Origin: Phoronis australis
Lineage: Eukaryota > Phoronida > Phoronidae
NCBI GenBank assembly: GCA_002633005.1
Contig: NMRA01000141.1
Location: 128,194-192,193, forward strand
Direction of reading: 5' to 3'
Length of the DNA stretch: 64,000 nucleotides
The translations under genes were made by a program, and so were the position numbers. The notes under the pieces are model-generated. The model was not told the DNA's origin. It saw only the letters and a program-made list of their open reading frames with translations, and did no database searches. This document shows, one piece after another, positions 1 to 12,019 of this stretch; within the stretch, counting starts at the first letter, position 1, and each line of letters starts with the position of its first letter.

Positions 1-200
1 AGCGGTCGCGCCTTTGTTGATAAGGGCCTGGACTTCCTCTGTGAGGAGTTTTGCCTCTGTTTTTGAGAATGTGGGGCAGAAAATTTTTCCTGGGTTGGTC
101 GTTCGAACGGATGGAGTGCTTTACCCTGAAGTTTCTGCAGCGCCCAGGTGTTGTTTCTTAGCCTTCGCCAATTGCGTAAACATCGGGCAATTCGTCTACC
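1..200 (-). pseudogene. Possible retroelement reverse-transcriptase N-terminal fragment (DIRS/Gypsy-like), cut by window edge
   Basis: Read on the minus strand towards position 1, an open frame ends in the run KLLTEEVQALINKGA. This resembles the start of the RT domain in DIRS and Ty3/Gypsy elements, where a Glu-rich helix leads into a 'KGAI' motif. A stop codon lies about 40 codons upstream in the same frame, so the copy is broken there or the upstream part is in another frame. The rest of the RT would lie left of the window. The local base composition is more GC-rich than the surrounding DNA. The assignment rests on one short motif and is uncertain. Confidence 0.35.
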
Positions 201-299
201 TAGCGGCGTTATGTTTGTTGAAGGAACAGGGACAAACAAAGAGCGAACCTGAGTGTTCGAGTATTTTGCGAGTACGTAAGTGGGACTTCCTGGCTTGGC

Positions 300-700
300 A
301 CACCTAGTGACCAGCGTAAAACCTGTACACGGTTGTATTGGTGCTGTTATTGTGTTTGGCTTGTCCCGCCCATCGCGAGGGGGCCGGGAGTTTTTAGCCG
401 TGGTCTGCGAGAGTTACTGTTTGTGGTTGACGTACGCTTGTTGAAGAAGGATGCGTGCGCAATTTTCGTCTTTGAAGGACTAGTGCGCAAACATTCTGAC
501 TGGCACAGAATGCAATTATTATAATTACTCCATTCTTACGAAATGAAATACCACAAAAACAACAAACAGTCGACTTTCTACTTTTGGCGCGAACTTTCAG
601 ACGGGTATCGGCTGCTTTTTAGTTCCCTCGCAAGGCCGCTAGGTTTGTGTATGTCACGTGATATGCGCGAAGCGACTTGCCCATAGAATCTTGATGTGGG
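300..700. other. No recognisable gene; moderately GC-rich then AT-rich spacer
   Basis: Short open frames occur on the plus strand at 333-524, but they show no domain, signal peptide or splice context I recognise. The segment may be the upstream part of the retroelement at the left edge. A run of nine G at about 699-707 leads into the minisatellite that follows. Confidence 0.4.
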
Positions 701-705
701 GGGGG

Positions 706-1000
706 GGTAGAATGTTGTCAAGACTATAGAATATTGGCAAGATTTAAAATATATTGACAAGATTTACAAGATTTTTAAAATGTTGACATTTTTATTAATG
801 TTTAAAATGTTGGCAAGATTTTTTTGAAAATGTTGGCAAGGTTTTTAAGATATTGACAAGATTTAAGTAAAATGTTGGCAAGATTTTTACAATGTTGTTA
901 AGGGTTTTAAAATGTTGACAAGATTTAAGTAAAATGTTGGAAAGATTTTAAAAATCTTAACAACATTCTAAATGTTGATGATATTGTCATGATCTTGGAG
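706..1000. repeat. Degenerate AT-rich minisatellite
   Basis: Imperfect tandem copies of a motif close to AAAATGTTGGCAAGATTT follow one another with variable spacers (roughly 18-30 bp per unit). At least ten copies are visible. Variants replace 'ggcaag' by 'gacaag' or 'gttaag'. The array is non-coding. Confidence 0.8.
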
Positions 1001-1363
1001 TGTAAATCTGTGTTGAATTTCTTCCGCATTGGGATTCCATAGAAACGGCTTGTGAGCTCGCTTCCAGTGTACGCAGTAAAGAGAGCGCAAAATCAATCCT
1101 TTTTGGCACTCGACATTATTTAAATTGAAATAAACCAATTTTTCTCAGATAGTTTCGACAGATGGCCGTCCAGTCTGCAAATCAAGACACTTGCATGTAA
1201 AAGAGTGTTAATAGAACACGTGCTTCGCTTTTAATACATTACGATATCAAGTACTTGTGGCCAGCCCAGTTTGTTTTGAGTCAGGTTACAAAACATGAAC
1301 ATAAAACCGAGGTTGGATAAACTTGTCTGAACAGGGCTATCCTTCTTTTCGCGAGTGCTAAAA

Positions 1364-1440
1364 CATGGGCGGCGCGCCATAGGGGGCTGGGGGTCTTTAG
1401 CCCCCCCCCCCCTACTTTTTTCATTGCTGCGCCGCCCATG
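1364..1440 (+). mobile_element. Short GC-rich hairpin element, family A (copy 1)
   Basis: A 77-bp unit starts CATGGGCGGCGC and ends GCGCCGCCCATG, forming a 12-bp terminal inverted repeat. The interior holds a G-run (agggggctggggg), a matching C-run, and the tail ACTTTTTTCA. Related copies occur at 34972, 47076 and 52113. No coding capacity; probably a MITE or a hairpin tail of a larger element. Confidence 0.75.
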
Positions 1441-1582
1441 TAAAAAGCACCCATCTGGAACACCTCGGGTATTTTCGCAGCATCAAATTATGTTCCAGAG
1501 CATCTAGAACACCGCGGATATTTTCGTAGCCGCGAAAATTATCACTCTGAGATAGGTGTTTCATATCTGCGCATGCACATGT
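1441..1582 (-). repeat. Dispersed repeat, family B (copy 1)
   Basis: On the minus strand this reads as a motif containing TATGAAACACCT, then a GAG-rich part, then AAAATATCC and GGTGTTC. The same order occurs on the plus strand at about 2367-2440 and 3917-3995. A second, partial half-unit at 1450-1490 suggests an internal duplication. No coding potential recognised. Confidence 0.55.
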
Positions 1583-2112
1583 TCAAGAAGCCATGTGACT
1601 CAAAACGAAAAGCGAAGTCGAATGAGTCAGGATACTCTTTACACTCTTTCACAGACCTACAAAAGGTAGCACTGTCGAATGTTGTTTAACATGGCTTTTC
1701 GTCGGTTAAAGTAATGAAACTGACGTCATTCCCATTGGTTGAAATCTGGGGAAACCCCTTTCAGTTTACTGTTACGCAGTGTGGCGGCCACCTTTGACTT
1801 GAATGGTTGCAATTCATGATTAAAACGGGCAGTGATCGAAGTAAACAAAATCAAGGAAACCCCGATCCCGTAGCTTAAGCTCAAGCAAGTACAGTGCATA
1901 AAGGCGTGTGCAAGTGGTGGTGATGTAGTCGGTATACTTCCTACCATAGCATGCGCACTGATGCTCACACACGGAATTTCGTGTGTCGTTCATCATGTTT
2001 CCACAGGACCATTTTTCAGTATAGGTGGCGCTGTGCAGAGGGTAGGATACTCTTGCGATAATAGCCTTGAACAAGAGTAACAGTACATGCAGACAAACCA
2101 GTGTCGGGTTTA

Positions 2113-2263
2113 CAGGGGGCCATGGGAGCCATGCCCCCCCCCCCCTAAAATTCTCATGGCTAGATTTTATTTGGCAATTCGGGGTTGCGAATGCTTGACG
2201 GGCAAAATCCTGGCTAATACTCTGCCCTGCCCCCCGGCTCAAAATCCTGGATCCGCCCCTGCA
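2113..2263 (+). mobile_element. GC-rich MITE-like repeat, family C (copy 1)
   Basis: The unit runs from CAGGGGGCC through a C-run and CCTAAAATTCTC to TCCTGGCTAATACTCTGCCC and the end GGATCCGCCCCTG. The same order of blocks appears at 63866-64000, where the left end is more complete (CAGTGGCGGATTTAG) and the right end is cut by the window. The terminal GGATCCGCC / GGCGGATTT blocks look like an inverted-repeat terminus. Open frames across it are chance. Confidence 0.7.
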
Positions 2264-2366
2264 AACGATTGAAACTTAAAATCACGTATTGTCATTTGAG
2301 ACCTGTGAGCCGGACTGAATCTACGTCTCCTGTCCAAATACTTTTCCTGAACATGATTGAATTCTG

Positions 2367-2440
2367 CTCATGCGCACGTATGAAACGCCTCCGAGGATAA
2401 CTTGAGCCTACGTAAATACCCGAGGAGTTCCGGATTCCCC
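2367..2440 (+). repeat. Dispersed repeat, family B (copy 2)
   Basis: Contains ATGCGCACGTATGAAACGCC, CCGAGGATAA, TACGTAAATACCCGAGG and GTTCCGGATT in the same order as the copies at 1441-1582 (inverted) and 3917-3995. Boundaries are approximate. Confidence 0.55.
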
Positions 2441-2869
2441 TCGAAGGTGCTTCGTGTATCTTCGCCAGTTCTCACCGGGTTTTGCCTGCCTGTGCACATG
2501 TCACTCGGCTCGACGTCTGTCTTCCACTCTGTCGAAAATTCTGCGAACAAAATAAAAAGTCTTAAGTCGTTTCACATCAAACTGCTACACACTTTATGCT
2601 GTCTCTTATTTTGGTCCTTTCATTTCATTCGAAAAAGGACGCGAGATTCCAAAAAGGTGAAAAGAAACGCAAAATGAACAATTTTCATCCCAAAACTACC
2701 TCCTCCCTTGGCAAGTCTAGATATAACTCAACACTAGATTGTGAAAGCAAATTTCCTACAGATTGCAAAAGTGTGGACTTTCTTCATTCCCACCATGTTC
2801 ACAAATACAAACAAACTAAATTCACTGAACCTAGAAATGATAAATTTAGGGTCTGTGCTTGAGTACGTT

Positions 2870-3780
2870 ACGGTTTATGCATAGAATGAATTTCTAGTCC
2901 AAATTCGCATTTGCTGACCCTTAGTTCAGACTCGACATTTTAGCCTTACTGCCAAGGTCATCAAGTGCAAACTATGATTAGACAGTTGTCCACGTAAAGC
3001 ATTGTTCACTCGAGCATACAATAATAGACACTTGTCGTGATTTTGCACAAAACTAGCATAAAAAATGCCAAAAATAATTTAGATTTCGAGTAAAAAGATT
3101 ATACCCTGGCACTGGTCAGTCGAGAACGTTTCAATAATAAAGGAAACCCTCACACTTCAAAATGCCCACGAACGCAGGCAGTCATCGAGTGACGACGTGA
3201 CAATATACCTGCTTTCACTTTGGAAAGAAATAGTGTTAAAGATCTTTTAGAGGACCCGAAGAAAATTTCGACCTCTGTTTACGGTGAACTGGGCAAATTT
3301 ATTTTTCTGAAGTTCATCTCGTAACATATAACATGTCCCTTTCGTGATTCGGAAATTTTAACCCATTGGTCATTTTCAAAGGTTCATTTTATAACATTCT
3401 CCCACAAGTCTCCTTACAAAGTTCACTCTGATGACAACCCAAACATCAACCCAATCGATAAACAATGTAGAAAACTCGTCTTTCTCGCTAAAAGCAGCCT
3501 ACTCACGATGATAGCTCTTTAGAAAATGTGCAAAGAGCGTACAGGTATTAGTTTTATGAAGTCTCATGAACGTATGATTGGGTAAATATGTTTACACGTG
3601 TGCAAAACTTACTCACGTTTGCACTGAAATTTTGTCCACGTAAACAGACCATCAGATTTATTATAATATAATGCAGTATATAAAGATAAATCATCTAACT
3701 ATAAAGATATGAAAACAGAGTCTAAAACGACTATAATACTTTAGTTAACAGAAACTGTAAAACGGAGTAACTTAGGTAAA
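2870..3780. other. AT-rich spacer, no gene seen
   Basis: All frames are closed by frequent stops. I see no splice-bordered open exon, RNA gene or repeat family here. Confidence 0.5.
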
Positions 3781-3916
3781 TCTATGAATGTTGGCTACAA
3801 TGGCAAAAACCAATCATTACTTTAGAATAATACTGAGATCCGCAATCCCAGAATGCTCTGGGGTGTCCTGACACGTTCCATAGCATTCTCCATATGAAAG
3901 TCACTATATCGATTAA

Positions 3917-3995
3917 CATGCACGGATGTGCAGGTATGAAACACCTCCGAGTGAAAATTCGAGGCTTATGAAAATATCCGATGTGTTCCGGATGA
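3917..3995 (+). repeat. Dispersed repeat, family B (copy 3)
   Basis: Shows GGTATGAAACACCTCCGAG, AATTCGAGGC, AAAATATCCGA and GTGTTCCGGATGA, matching copies 1 and 2 in order and spacing. Flanks do not match, which supports a mobile or dispersed repeat rather than a local duplication. Confidence 0.55.
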
Positions 3996-4587
3996 TTAAG
4001 CGTCAACAATTTATTTGTTGTTTGCGGGATATTTCCTGTCAGATTAGCAGAATTTTGCTCCGGAATTGTAACTGAAATCAAACTTTCTTCTCAGAGACAT
4101 TCTTTGTAAAAACAGAACTCGATCTGCTGTGTTGGTCGCAGGTGTTTATTTTATCTTCAAACTGTACTATGATTATGTAATTTTAATTGAATTAAAATGA
4201 CAATTGGGTTAGAAACGTAGAGAGAAAAAGAATATGAGGTGGCCCGTGAAATGGTATTTTTAGTTCTTCGCAACCATGAAATTAGTCGTTTCAATATTCG
4301 TGATAACTGAGATAATTAAGTTGTTTTAGCAATCTTTGAGCGCAATGATTTTTTTACCGCGGCCACTTTAATGCGGATGAAAAGCACGTTTCTTTTTTAA
4401 TTTGTGAAATGTGAATACTAGTGACGAAGCATTATTCAGTAAATCCAAATGAAGTTGAGTTGTTACGTAATTAGTTCGTTAATCTAAATTTAGATCGTCG
4501 ATGTCGGCTTGTTGTCAAAGACGTTGAAGTTTGCTATTAACAAATGTCGATTTGCTTTCTGTTCACTAATTAACGCGAATTTAAAAC

Positions 4588-4938
4588 TGCATTTCGTCCA
4601 GTTCAGTTGGCTAAACAACGAAAATTGAATTGGGATTTTTTCACATCATCGGTATCAAAATGTTCCTTACCATGACAGGATTCTATTTCCGTTTCCAACT
4701 CAAATCACAGGCAATGTGTACGTGCGCCATTTTGGTTTGACAGATGAGAGGTTGGCCAAATCCAATAAACTGAAGGGTTTCATTCCGTCGCTCATCATTT
4801 TGTTATTATTGGTTACGGAAATAGAACTGTGACAGTAAGGACTGCCATGAGACCGATTGTCATGAGACGGATTTTGCGAGAGTAGCCTAAAAGGTTTAAT
4901 TTGTTTTTCGTTACTAGTCAGCTAAACGGAGAAATGCA
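4588..4938. mobile_element. MITE with GCATTTC...GTTTAGC termini, family D (copy 1)
   Basis: The left arm (4588-4702) begins GCATTTCGTCCAGTTCAG. The right arm (about 4811-4938) read in reverse begins GCATTTCTCCGTTTAGCTG and then follows the left arm block by block (AACGAAAA, ATCGG, CCTTAC, TTCTATTTCCGT). This is a roughly 350-bp element with diverged inverted arms over 100 bp long and no coding capacity. Related termini occur at 8389, 9008, 23168 and 58190. Confidence 0.7.
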
Positions 4939-4985
4939 CCGATCGGCATCTACATGTACTACGCCATTAGGAGACAACAATGGTT

Positions 4986-7900
4986 TCAGCCGGTTGTTGT
5001 TGGCGGAGACAATACGTTCGTTAGCAGATATAAGTGAAAACACGTACTTCTGATCTCTGATGACTTGGTGTACAATTGTTTGCTACTTATATCGTACGTA
5101 CTCACTGATCCAAAACCTTCCAATTCATAGGTTTTGATCCTGTTTCTATCCGTCGCCAGTGTAGCCAAGTCGGCCGCGTAACAACACAGTAGATTGTAAG
5201 ATTGCTATTTCTAAACGAATAGTCTGTGTATATTCTCATTTATTATATTATAATCATCTCATATATACTCCACTTGCAAATGGCGAATATTTTGCAAATA
5301 TGCATTTATGGATTTCCCAAAGTTCTAGGAAGTGAGCCTCAATTCCAACCTATTCAACGTCAGATGTCGATTTTTCAAACTGCACTACTCTTGCCAGAAT
5401 TAGTCAATCCAGCCAGCTTGGGTCAACATGGGCTGTGCATCAGGAAAATTATATTTGATATTAATTTAAAAGCCAAGCCAGGATAAATGCTTCGCGACCA
5501 ACAGTCCGTAGCTCAGACCTATCCTTTTTCCCAGGGTTTCATTTAACAAGTTTTGTAGATGTTGTGAAGCAACCCAGACATCCAAGAATGACAGTTTACG
5601 CAACTAACATGTCGAACTACCTTTACTAACCTGCTCATCCCTGCGAGTGGACTGTTCTATCTGTTTAAATGGCAAAGACTAGAGATCCACGTGCATACGG
5701 ACACTTTCTTTCGGTTTGGCACGATTTGGTTATCACCTAGAGGCGACCAAGCTTGTGAGGTAAGTGACATTGTCCACAGCAAATGAACTTGCACGGGCAC
5801 ACGTTCTTACAGGACAGCTTACATCGAAAAAGAGTGCAGTCAGCTCAAACTCCAACACTGGGAAGATTTCTCGTTTTCCTTTGCAGCCTTTCTCTACTGG
5901 AAAGCGACGTTTCACAGGTATTTTCATTTATTAAAAGCATCATTGACTAACCAGGTTACATCAACTCCCAATTTCAGCTGAAATGCAAAACGACAGAAGC
6001 TCAGATGTTATCAAAAAATGAAATTAATTGTTTTTTCTCAACTGAAGATTTTTGTTAGCATTCATTGGGCAGTTCTATCTATTTTTTTCAAACAACATAA
6101 ACATGGCAACAGTAGATGTCGTTTAGTCATATCATTTCTTAACTGTACGACTTCCATCGATTTTTACACTGCTGAAGTTTAAACGTGATTTCACCTTCGT
6201 CATACTACCCATGGGTTTTAACTTTTAAATGAATTATGACGACCATTAAACTGAAACAGGTCTGCTAAGCCTGCTTACGCATTTACTAGAATTGTATAGC
6301 TATATATAAATATATCACACCGAAGTGGGCTTGTCAACAGCTTGCAAGTGAATTAATGAATTTTAATGAACATAATTATGTAGGAAGTACTTCTCGACAA
6401 GCTTTAACACTTTGAAAAGTACCCATGTAACTTGACGTTTTCGCTTGAAGTGGTACAATTACAAAAATCGTCAAAAATTCGAGACGGATAATTTGTCACG
6501 ATAAAATATAACTCTCTCTTCTCGCAAAAAGGGTTGTTACCATCTTAAAGGATACGATTACTTGTTTTGAGGATTTTATCCAATTTGCTTGCTGAAAACA
6601 AAGCAGGCATGCCGCGTTGCGCAGACGAGACGATCTCGCGAAGACGCAAGGTTTCGCGAGATATCTCCATGTATTACAAGCAAAACACCTGAACAAACTT
6701 GCTTCCAACGTGAGATGTTTCCGTTCATGCCACTCAGCCCAACATTAGTCAAAATTTCTGTGTCTGAAAATGATTTTGTGATTGAAGCTGTACCCGCTGT
6801 TTTTCCCCATAGTCATCGATTTTAATCGACTTGAAAGTTGTCTAAAGCGTTGGTCACACTTGTTGACTGAGCAGACTATGTTAATGGGAATGAACAGAGT
6901 TCAGTGTCTGTTTCATTAATCGATGAGAACAACGTGAGATCAGCACCGGGCTCTAACTCACGACGTCAGCGGTAACAATCCAGCGCTTTAGTGTGGAAAC
7001 TAAATCCCATTTGTTAAATAGCCAAGCATTTTAAGCGCAGTTAACTGATAAGTCATCTATTCGACAAAAACTACAGGGATTTATTATCATAAACTGTGCT
7101 GGTGACTAAGGTTTTCGAGTAAGGGCGTGCGTTTTACCTAACTATTGAAGCTGCAAACCCCTCAAACACACAGCCTCAAACACCGGGTTCGAACACAGGC
7201 TGTACAGTTAATTAGTAGGAGTGCATTGCCCACGACTTATCACCATGCGCTCGTAAGGGGCAAGGTAACCAATTCTCTCACTTTTGGTTTATCTACAGTT
7301 TCCGTGTCATGCTGGGGTCGAAATGAAGCTCATACTTATAGGACGTCTGGCTTTAACTACTAACGCTTTTCAATCCAATTTTATCTTACGTTGAACTTGG
7401 ACATTTTTGATCCGTAGCGGTCAACTTGCTATTCAGCACGTAAGCCAACACTGGCGTGCATTACACAAGAAACGTTCTATTCTGGACATGAATGTTCAAC
7501 TTGTAGCTTTAAAGCGAAACTACACTAAAAAATCTGCTGCAAACTACATGTAAGAGACGATTTCATTTTGCCAAATTTCCCTAAGTTCCATCCACGACAT
7601 GAGTACTATCGTGAAGAAGTAAAAGTGTTTTAATGGCCCAGAAATTGTATTATTTTTTTTCGAAAAAAATCGAAAATTAGTAGCACATGAACAAAAGCAA
7701 AATCATAATAAAACCGAAACGCTTACGAGTCCCAAAGTAATAGTCATGCTAGTTGTGAGTCCATGACTGACATAGGCAATATTCCGCCTTTTTTCATTAT
7801 CCGTAATTTTACAATTCTGTAATTCATTGTAATTTATCTCTTTATTGTGCTGATTATTGTTCCTGCTTCGTAAGTGTTTACTATTTTGTTTACGGGCACA

Positions 7901-8380
7901 TCAAAGCATGTTGTCCATTGTGATTAGCTAATTATTCTCAGACAACGCGTTTCGAGTTCCACTTCGATCTGTAAGGAATACCTTTCGCGTCTCGCACGTA
8001 TTCGAATAAGCGGGACAGCTAGCGCGTGTCCATAATACCAAAGGGTAACTCGAGGGCACAAAATCAAAGAAAATCTATTGTTAGCGCAAAATTAAAACCA
8101 TTCATCATTTTGAGTGAGTTAGGAACAGATTAAAATGGATGTCAGAGTGCATGTACTTCTGGCCTCCGTGTATTCGAACGCCAGCAAGTTTTATTACACT
8201 GTACGGATACAGTGTTACGTCTCAACCACCTCTGAATTCGTAGTTCAATACGACGAGGTTGTTTCAAATTTGATGGGGCTATAAACGGAACGATGAAAAG
8301 GAGATTTACTAATAACGTGTCTTAACGCCATTCCTGTTAACTTTACGTTTTGCAATTCCAGAGGTTTTATTATTATGAGT
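4986..8380. other. Long AT-rich interval, no supported gene
   Basis: Open frames here are short, start internally and lack domains. A good plus-strand splice-donor-like site (TGAGGTAAGTG) lies at about 5757-5767, but the upstream sequence is not convincingly coding. A short AT dinucleotide tract lies near 6299-6316. No RNA gene was recognised. Confidence 0.45.
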
Positions 8381-8388
8381 TTCTGTCA

Positions 8389-8733
8389 GCTAAAGCTGAA
8401 TTTTGCTCTGTTTAGCTGGATAAAAGCGAAAACACAATATACGGCCTTTTACTATCATGAAGTCGAGCTCACATTACTCCTTACTGTGATACGACCCATC
8501 TACGTTACCTACAAGATCATCGAAACTATCTACGACCGAAGAAAACGCGTCAAGGTTTTTTGGGGGTGACCATCCCTAGTATTGAAGAATGCGAAAATGA
8601 GCCATGTACGCGTTACTTGGGATTTGAATTGGTAACGGAATTGGAACCCTATCACGGTATGGAATATTATGGGACCGGTTAGTAACAGGTTTAATTAAAT
8701 TTCGTTTTCTAGTCAGCCTGTGGCAAATGCAGC
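8389..8733. mobile_element. MITE, family D (copy 2)
   Basis: The left end shows GAATTTTGCTCTGTTTAGCT followed by GGATAAAAGCGAAAA. The right end in reverse shows GCTGCATTTGCCACAGGCTG then ACTAGAAAACGAAATT. The arrangement and length (about 345 bp) match copy 1 at 4588. The plus-strand open frame over this copy (8375-8569) is a by-product. Confidence 0.5.
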
Positions 8734-9007
8734 CTTAAATGGACACGGCGAGACATGATGCGCAATAATCAAGATAATAGATAATTTCAGTGATACATTT
8801 TGTATCACAGAACGTATCATAAGATTTTTCATACACGTATGATTCGATACATACGTATTTCAATTTTAGTGATATGTTTTGCATCATAAAATGTATTTGA
8901 AAGATTATACGTATAATTCGGTACTCACGCATTTCTATTTCAGTGGCACGTTTAATCCAAAGCAATGTAAGCAAAACATCTACATGTTCAAATTTACCAA
9001 AAAATCA

Positions 9008-9110
9008 AAGCTCCATTTCGCCCCGTTTGGCGTGCTAAAACGAAAGCCTAATTAGGCCTTTCACTCTCATATCATCGGTCTCGTAATAATCCTTGCCATG
9101 ATAGCTACTA
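9008..9110 (+). mobile_element. Family D terminus, single arm
   Basis: CTCCATTTCGCCCCGTTTGG, then GCTAAAACGAAA, CATATCATCGG and CCTTGCCATGA match the left arm of the 4588 element in order. No matching right arm is visible nearby, so this is a solo or truncated arm. Confidence 0.5.
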
Positions 9111-9519
9111 AACTTAGATAACGCTTCAGAGTTTATTGGGGTCGGCCACCTCTAAAATTGCGAATTCGAAAATGGCACAAGTAGGCAGCTCATGGGTCAA
9201 GATCGGACAAGCGTGGAACTTAATATCTTTCGATTAAGGAAATTTCCCTGCTTTTTAAACTCATAAGGGAAATTAAATTAAAATCGGGGTGACTTTAATT
9301 GACAACAATTCATAAAAATTCCAGCACTTCCTTTGGTCGTAAAAAATTAGGTTTAATGAATGGATTTTTGGCATGAATTTTCAAATACCGATGCGACACT
9401 GAATATAGGATGTTATGTAAATGTAAAAAAAACAAACGGAAAGCATGTTCTTTGAGTGATGTTCATATTATCACACGCGAATTTGTATAAGACATTTTTG
9501 GCATTCCTTCTTACTTTTG

Positions 9520-9715
9520 TTAAAAGGTACTTTGCACCTTTTGATCGACTTCAGTGATAATATAACAAATATAAATACCAATTCCTAAAAGCGGAATGCC
9601 AGCCAGTTCAAACAAGCTGTGGTCTCGCCCTCTGATAATTGCGCTCAAAGGCAAAGACGGCCGCCCAATTTCAGTCCCATTTGCACTGATGCCATAAATA
9701 CTGTTGAAGGTAAAC
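9520..9715 (-). CDS. Possible exon with a membrane-spanning segment (low confidence)
   Basis: On the minus strand a splice-acceptor-like site (AGTATTAG) at 9716 precedes an open frame of about 64 residues. It contains a hydrophobic stretch (FELAGIPLLGIGIYICYI) of the length of a transmembrane helix, followed by polar residues. Base composition is richer in GC than the flanks. A stop codon lies 10 bp before a good donor (AAAAGTAAGAAG), so it may be a terminal exon or a chance frame. No family recognised. Confidence 0.2.
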
Positions 9716-10617
9716 CTAATACTACAGCGTTTCAACCAATCAGACACGACTTCTTTGCGTTGTGCAAGTTATTCGTAGTATCACATTTCAGGTTTGTAAA
9801 ATTGCAATTTTTGTTGACTTAATCGGCTCCAAAAACGTCTACTAAAATGTTCAAAATACCCTTCATAGAAAACGAACAAACTGACCAAAAAATGTCCTCA
9901 AAAGGGTAAATCAATTTGCACGTTCTTAGGCTCTTTACACCTTGCTGCGAAAGTTTGCGAGTTACAGCTTCCATGTCAACACGCATTTAACTCCTGGACT
10001 GCGGATAAACCAGCAAACACGGTTAGTTACGTAGATCAACAGTTTTTTTAAACCACCACACTTAATTAATTAAAGCAAATTTGGAATCTTATCAAAACTA
10101 TTAAGTCCACTCGATCGACGCTAACACAACATCGTTTTATTTTGATTGTAAATCACTGGAGTTAGCGGCAAAGAACATTGTTAAAGGGCGTGCTCAAATT
10201 TGATCAACAAAATCATGCGCGTACTGCACAAGAGGGGGCATGAGGCAGATTCGCAATAAAATGCGGGAAAGGCATCAACAGCAAACAAAGTGAGGAAGTG
10301 CATGATTTCAGAATAAGATTATTCTCGTGTTTACAAGCGACTTAAGCAGAAACACAAGCTGGTTTTACTAGTTTCCAATTGATAATCATCGGGAAGAGCT
10401 TCAATAATTTTGTGCTGCCGGAGACGCACGTGTATCGTAAACGTAGGCTACCGTCACAATATCACCTTATTGTCGCGAAACGCATTTTAATTTGAACACT
10501 AAAGCCAACTTAAACGTTAGTTTATTCACATATACTTTAACCTACGGGAAACTAGATAGCAATAGATAAGCGTATCCATTGTTCACTTTGTTTTCTTTCT
10601 TATTATAAAGATAATGG

Positions 10618-10637
10618 CATATATATATATATATATT
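10618..10637. repeat. (TA)n microsatellite
   Basis: A run of about nine TA dinucleotides. Confidence 0.9.
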
Positions 10638-10856
10638 TCTGTAAGGGGCTGATGTGTCCCACATCCAGGCGACCTGTATTGTTATGTCCAACAAAGACGC
10701 AACAAAGGAAAACAATGGAAGTGTCCCATATGCGATAACCATGCGCCGCGCTTACGCCCGTCACATGGATCTCGTAAATTAAACAATACCTTGCGACCTT
10801 GATGCGACGTCAATTGGCAAATATCTGTCAAGGACAACGTCCAAACTTAAGAGTTC

Positions 10857-11453
10857 GTACCGCTGTTCCTCAATCCCTATATTCTCCCGTCCCTGTGTTC
10901 CCAACCGATGTTTCCTTGTCCCTATTTTGCCCGGCCCTCTGTTCCCCCGCCCCGATGTTCCCTGGGCCATATCCATATTTTCTTCATATTGTGTTCATTT
11001 GTGTTACTTTACCCTGCAGTTTTCCAATAAATAACTATTCTTTTGTGTTTAATTCTTGTTTATTGTAATAAAGAAGAACAAAAGAATATTCATCAATTAT
11101 AGCTATTTTATCAAGCTGTAAACGTTTTCCAGTGTTGCTGCACTTAACAATCGCTGTCGTAAAGTCGAAAATGAGCTACTCATATTTGATAAATTGGTTT
11201 ACTTGCTGTTACATAAGTACTCAAGACGCAAGCCCAACCATGCGGCGTATACAATGCGTTTTTTTTAAGTTAGTTTTTTTCGTTACCGTTTCGGCGCACG
11301 TATCCATGCACCTGGGGCGCACCAAAATATTACCCTTCAAACGCATAAATTGAATTAACGAGTAGGGGAAACATCGGGACGGGGAAACATAGGAGGAACA
11401 TCGGTTGGGGAATACGGGGGCGGGATAATATAGGGACCAGGGAACAGCGGGAC
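10857..11453. mobile_element. Fold-back element with iterated GGGAACATC-type arms
   Basis: The left arm (10857-10968) is a C/T-rich series of TGTTCCC-like units: CTGTTCC, CCCTATATTCTCCC, TGTTCCC, GATGTTTCC, TGTTCCC. The right arm (11365-11453) read in reverse has the same series in the same order, including GGGATAATATAGGGA, CATCGGTTGGGG and GGGAACAGCGG. The 400-bp interior is AT-rich with no domain. The two arms could form a long imperfect hairpin. No target-site duplication was established. Confidence 0.65.
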
Positions 11454-11459
11454 GATCCC

Positions 11460-12000
11460 GACCTTAGTCGGTAACCACTCCTTTTTTTTCAAGTGCTTCA
11501 TTGCTCAAGTTTTGAATGCATATACTTGCACCATAGGCCACGATTGGAATGAATGTCTGGATGTTAGAGTAAGCTTTCGTGTTGTATTTTTCTATTTTCA
11601 AATATCCATACAACTTCTTCTGTCACCTATACATGTAGCATTACGAGGCCTTTAAAGAGAACCCGTTCAGGCCAGTTTTTACCAAAGGTTGTACACGCCT
11701 GATGGTCATGTTTTGAATTTTTATTGGCAAACAATTCACCAACGTGGTTTACGGAGATCAGAATTTAACTCCTGTGTGAACTAGGTCAGTAACAAAGTCT
11801 CGTTAATACAAAAAATGCACTTTGTGGCAACGTGTCTGGCCAGAGTCTTAGCTGCCACTGGACTTCGAATTTTGATAAAATGAGAACCAAAGAAGTGGTG
11901 TTCAAAAGTATGTGATTAACAAAATATAAATATGGCTCATTTCACATGAGGTAGGCCCCTCAACAACGAAAACGCTCTCACAACAACAACAACAAAAATA
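11460..12000. other. Spacer, no gene seen
   Basis: No open frame with coding character, no repeat family and no RNA gene recognised between the fold-back element and the trinucleotide-rich tract. Confidence 0.45.
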
Positions 12001-12019
12001 ACCCAATTTTATAAATTAG

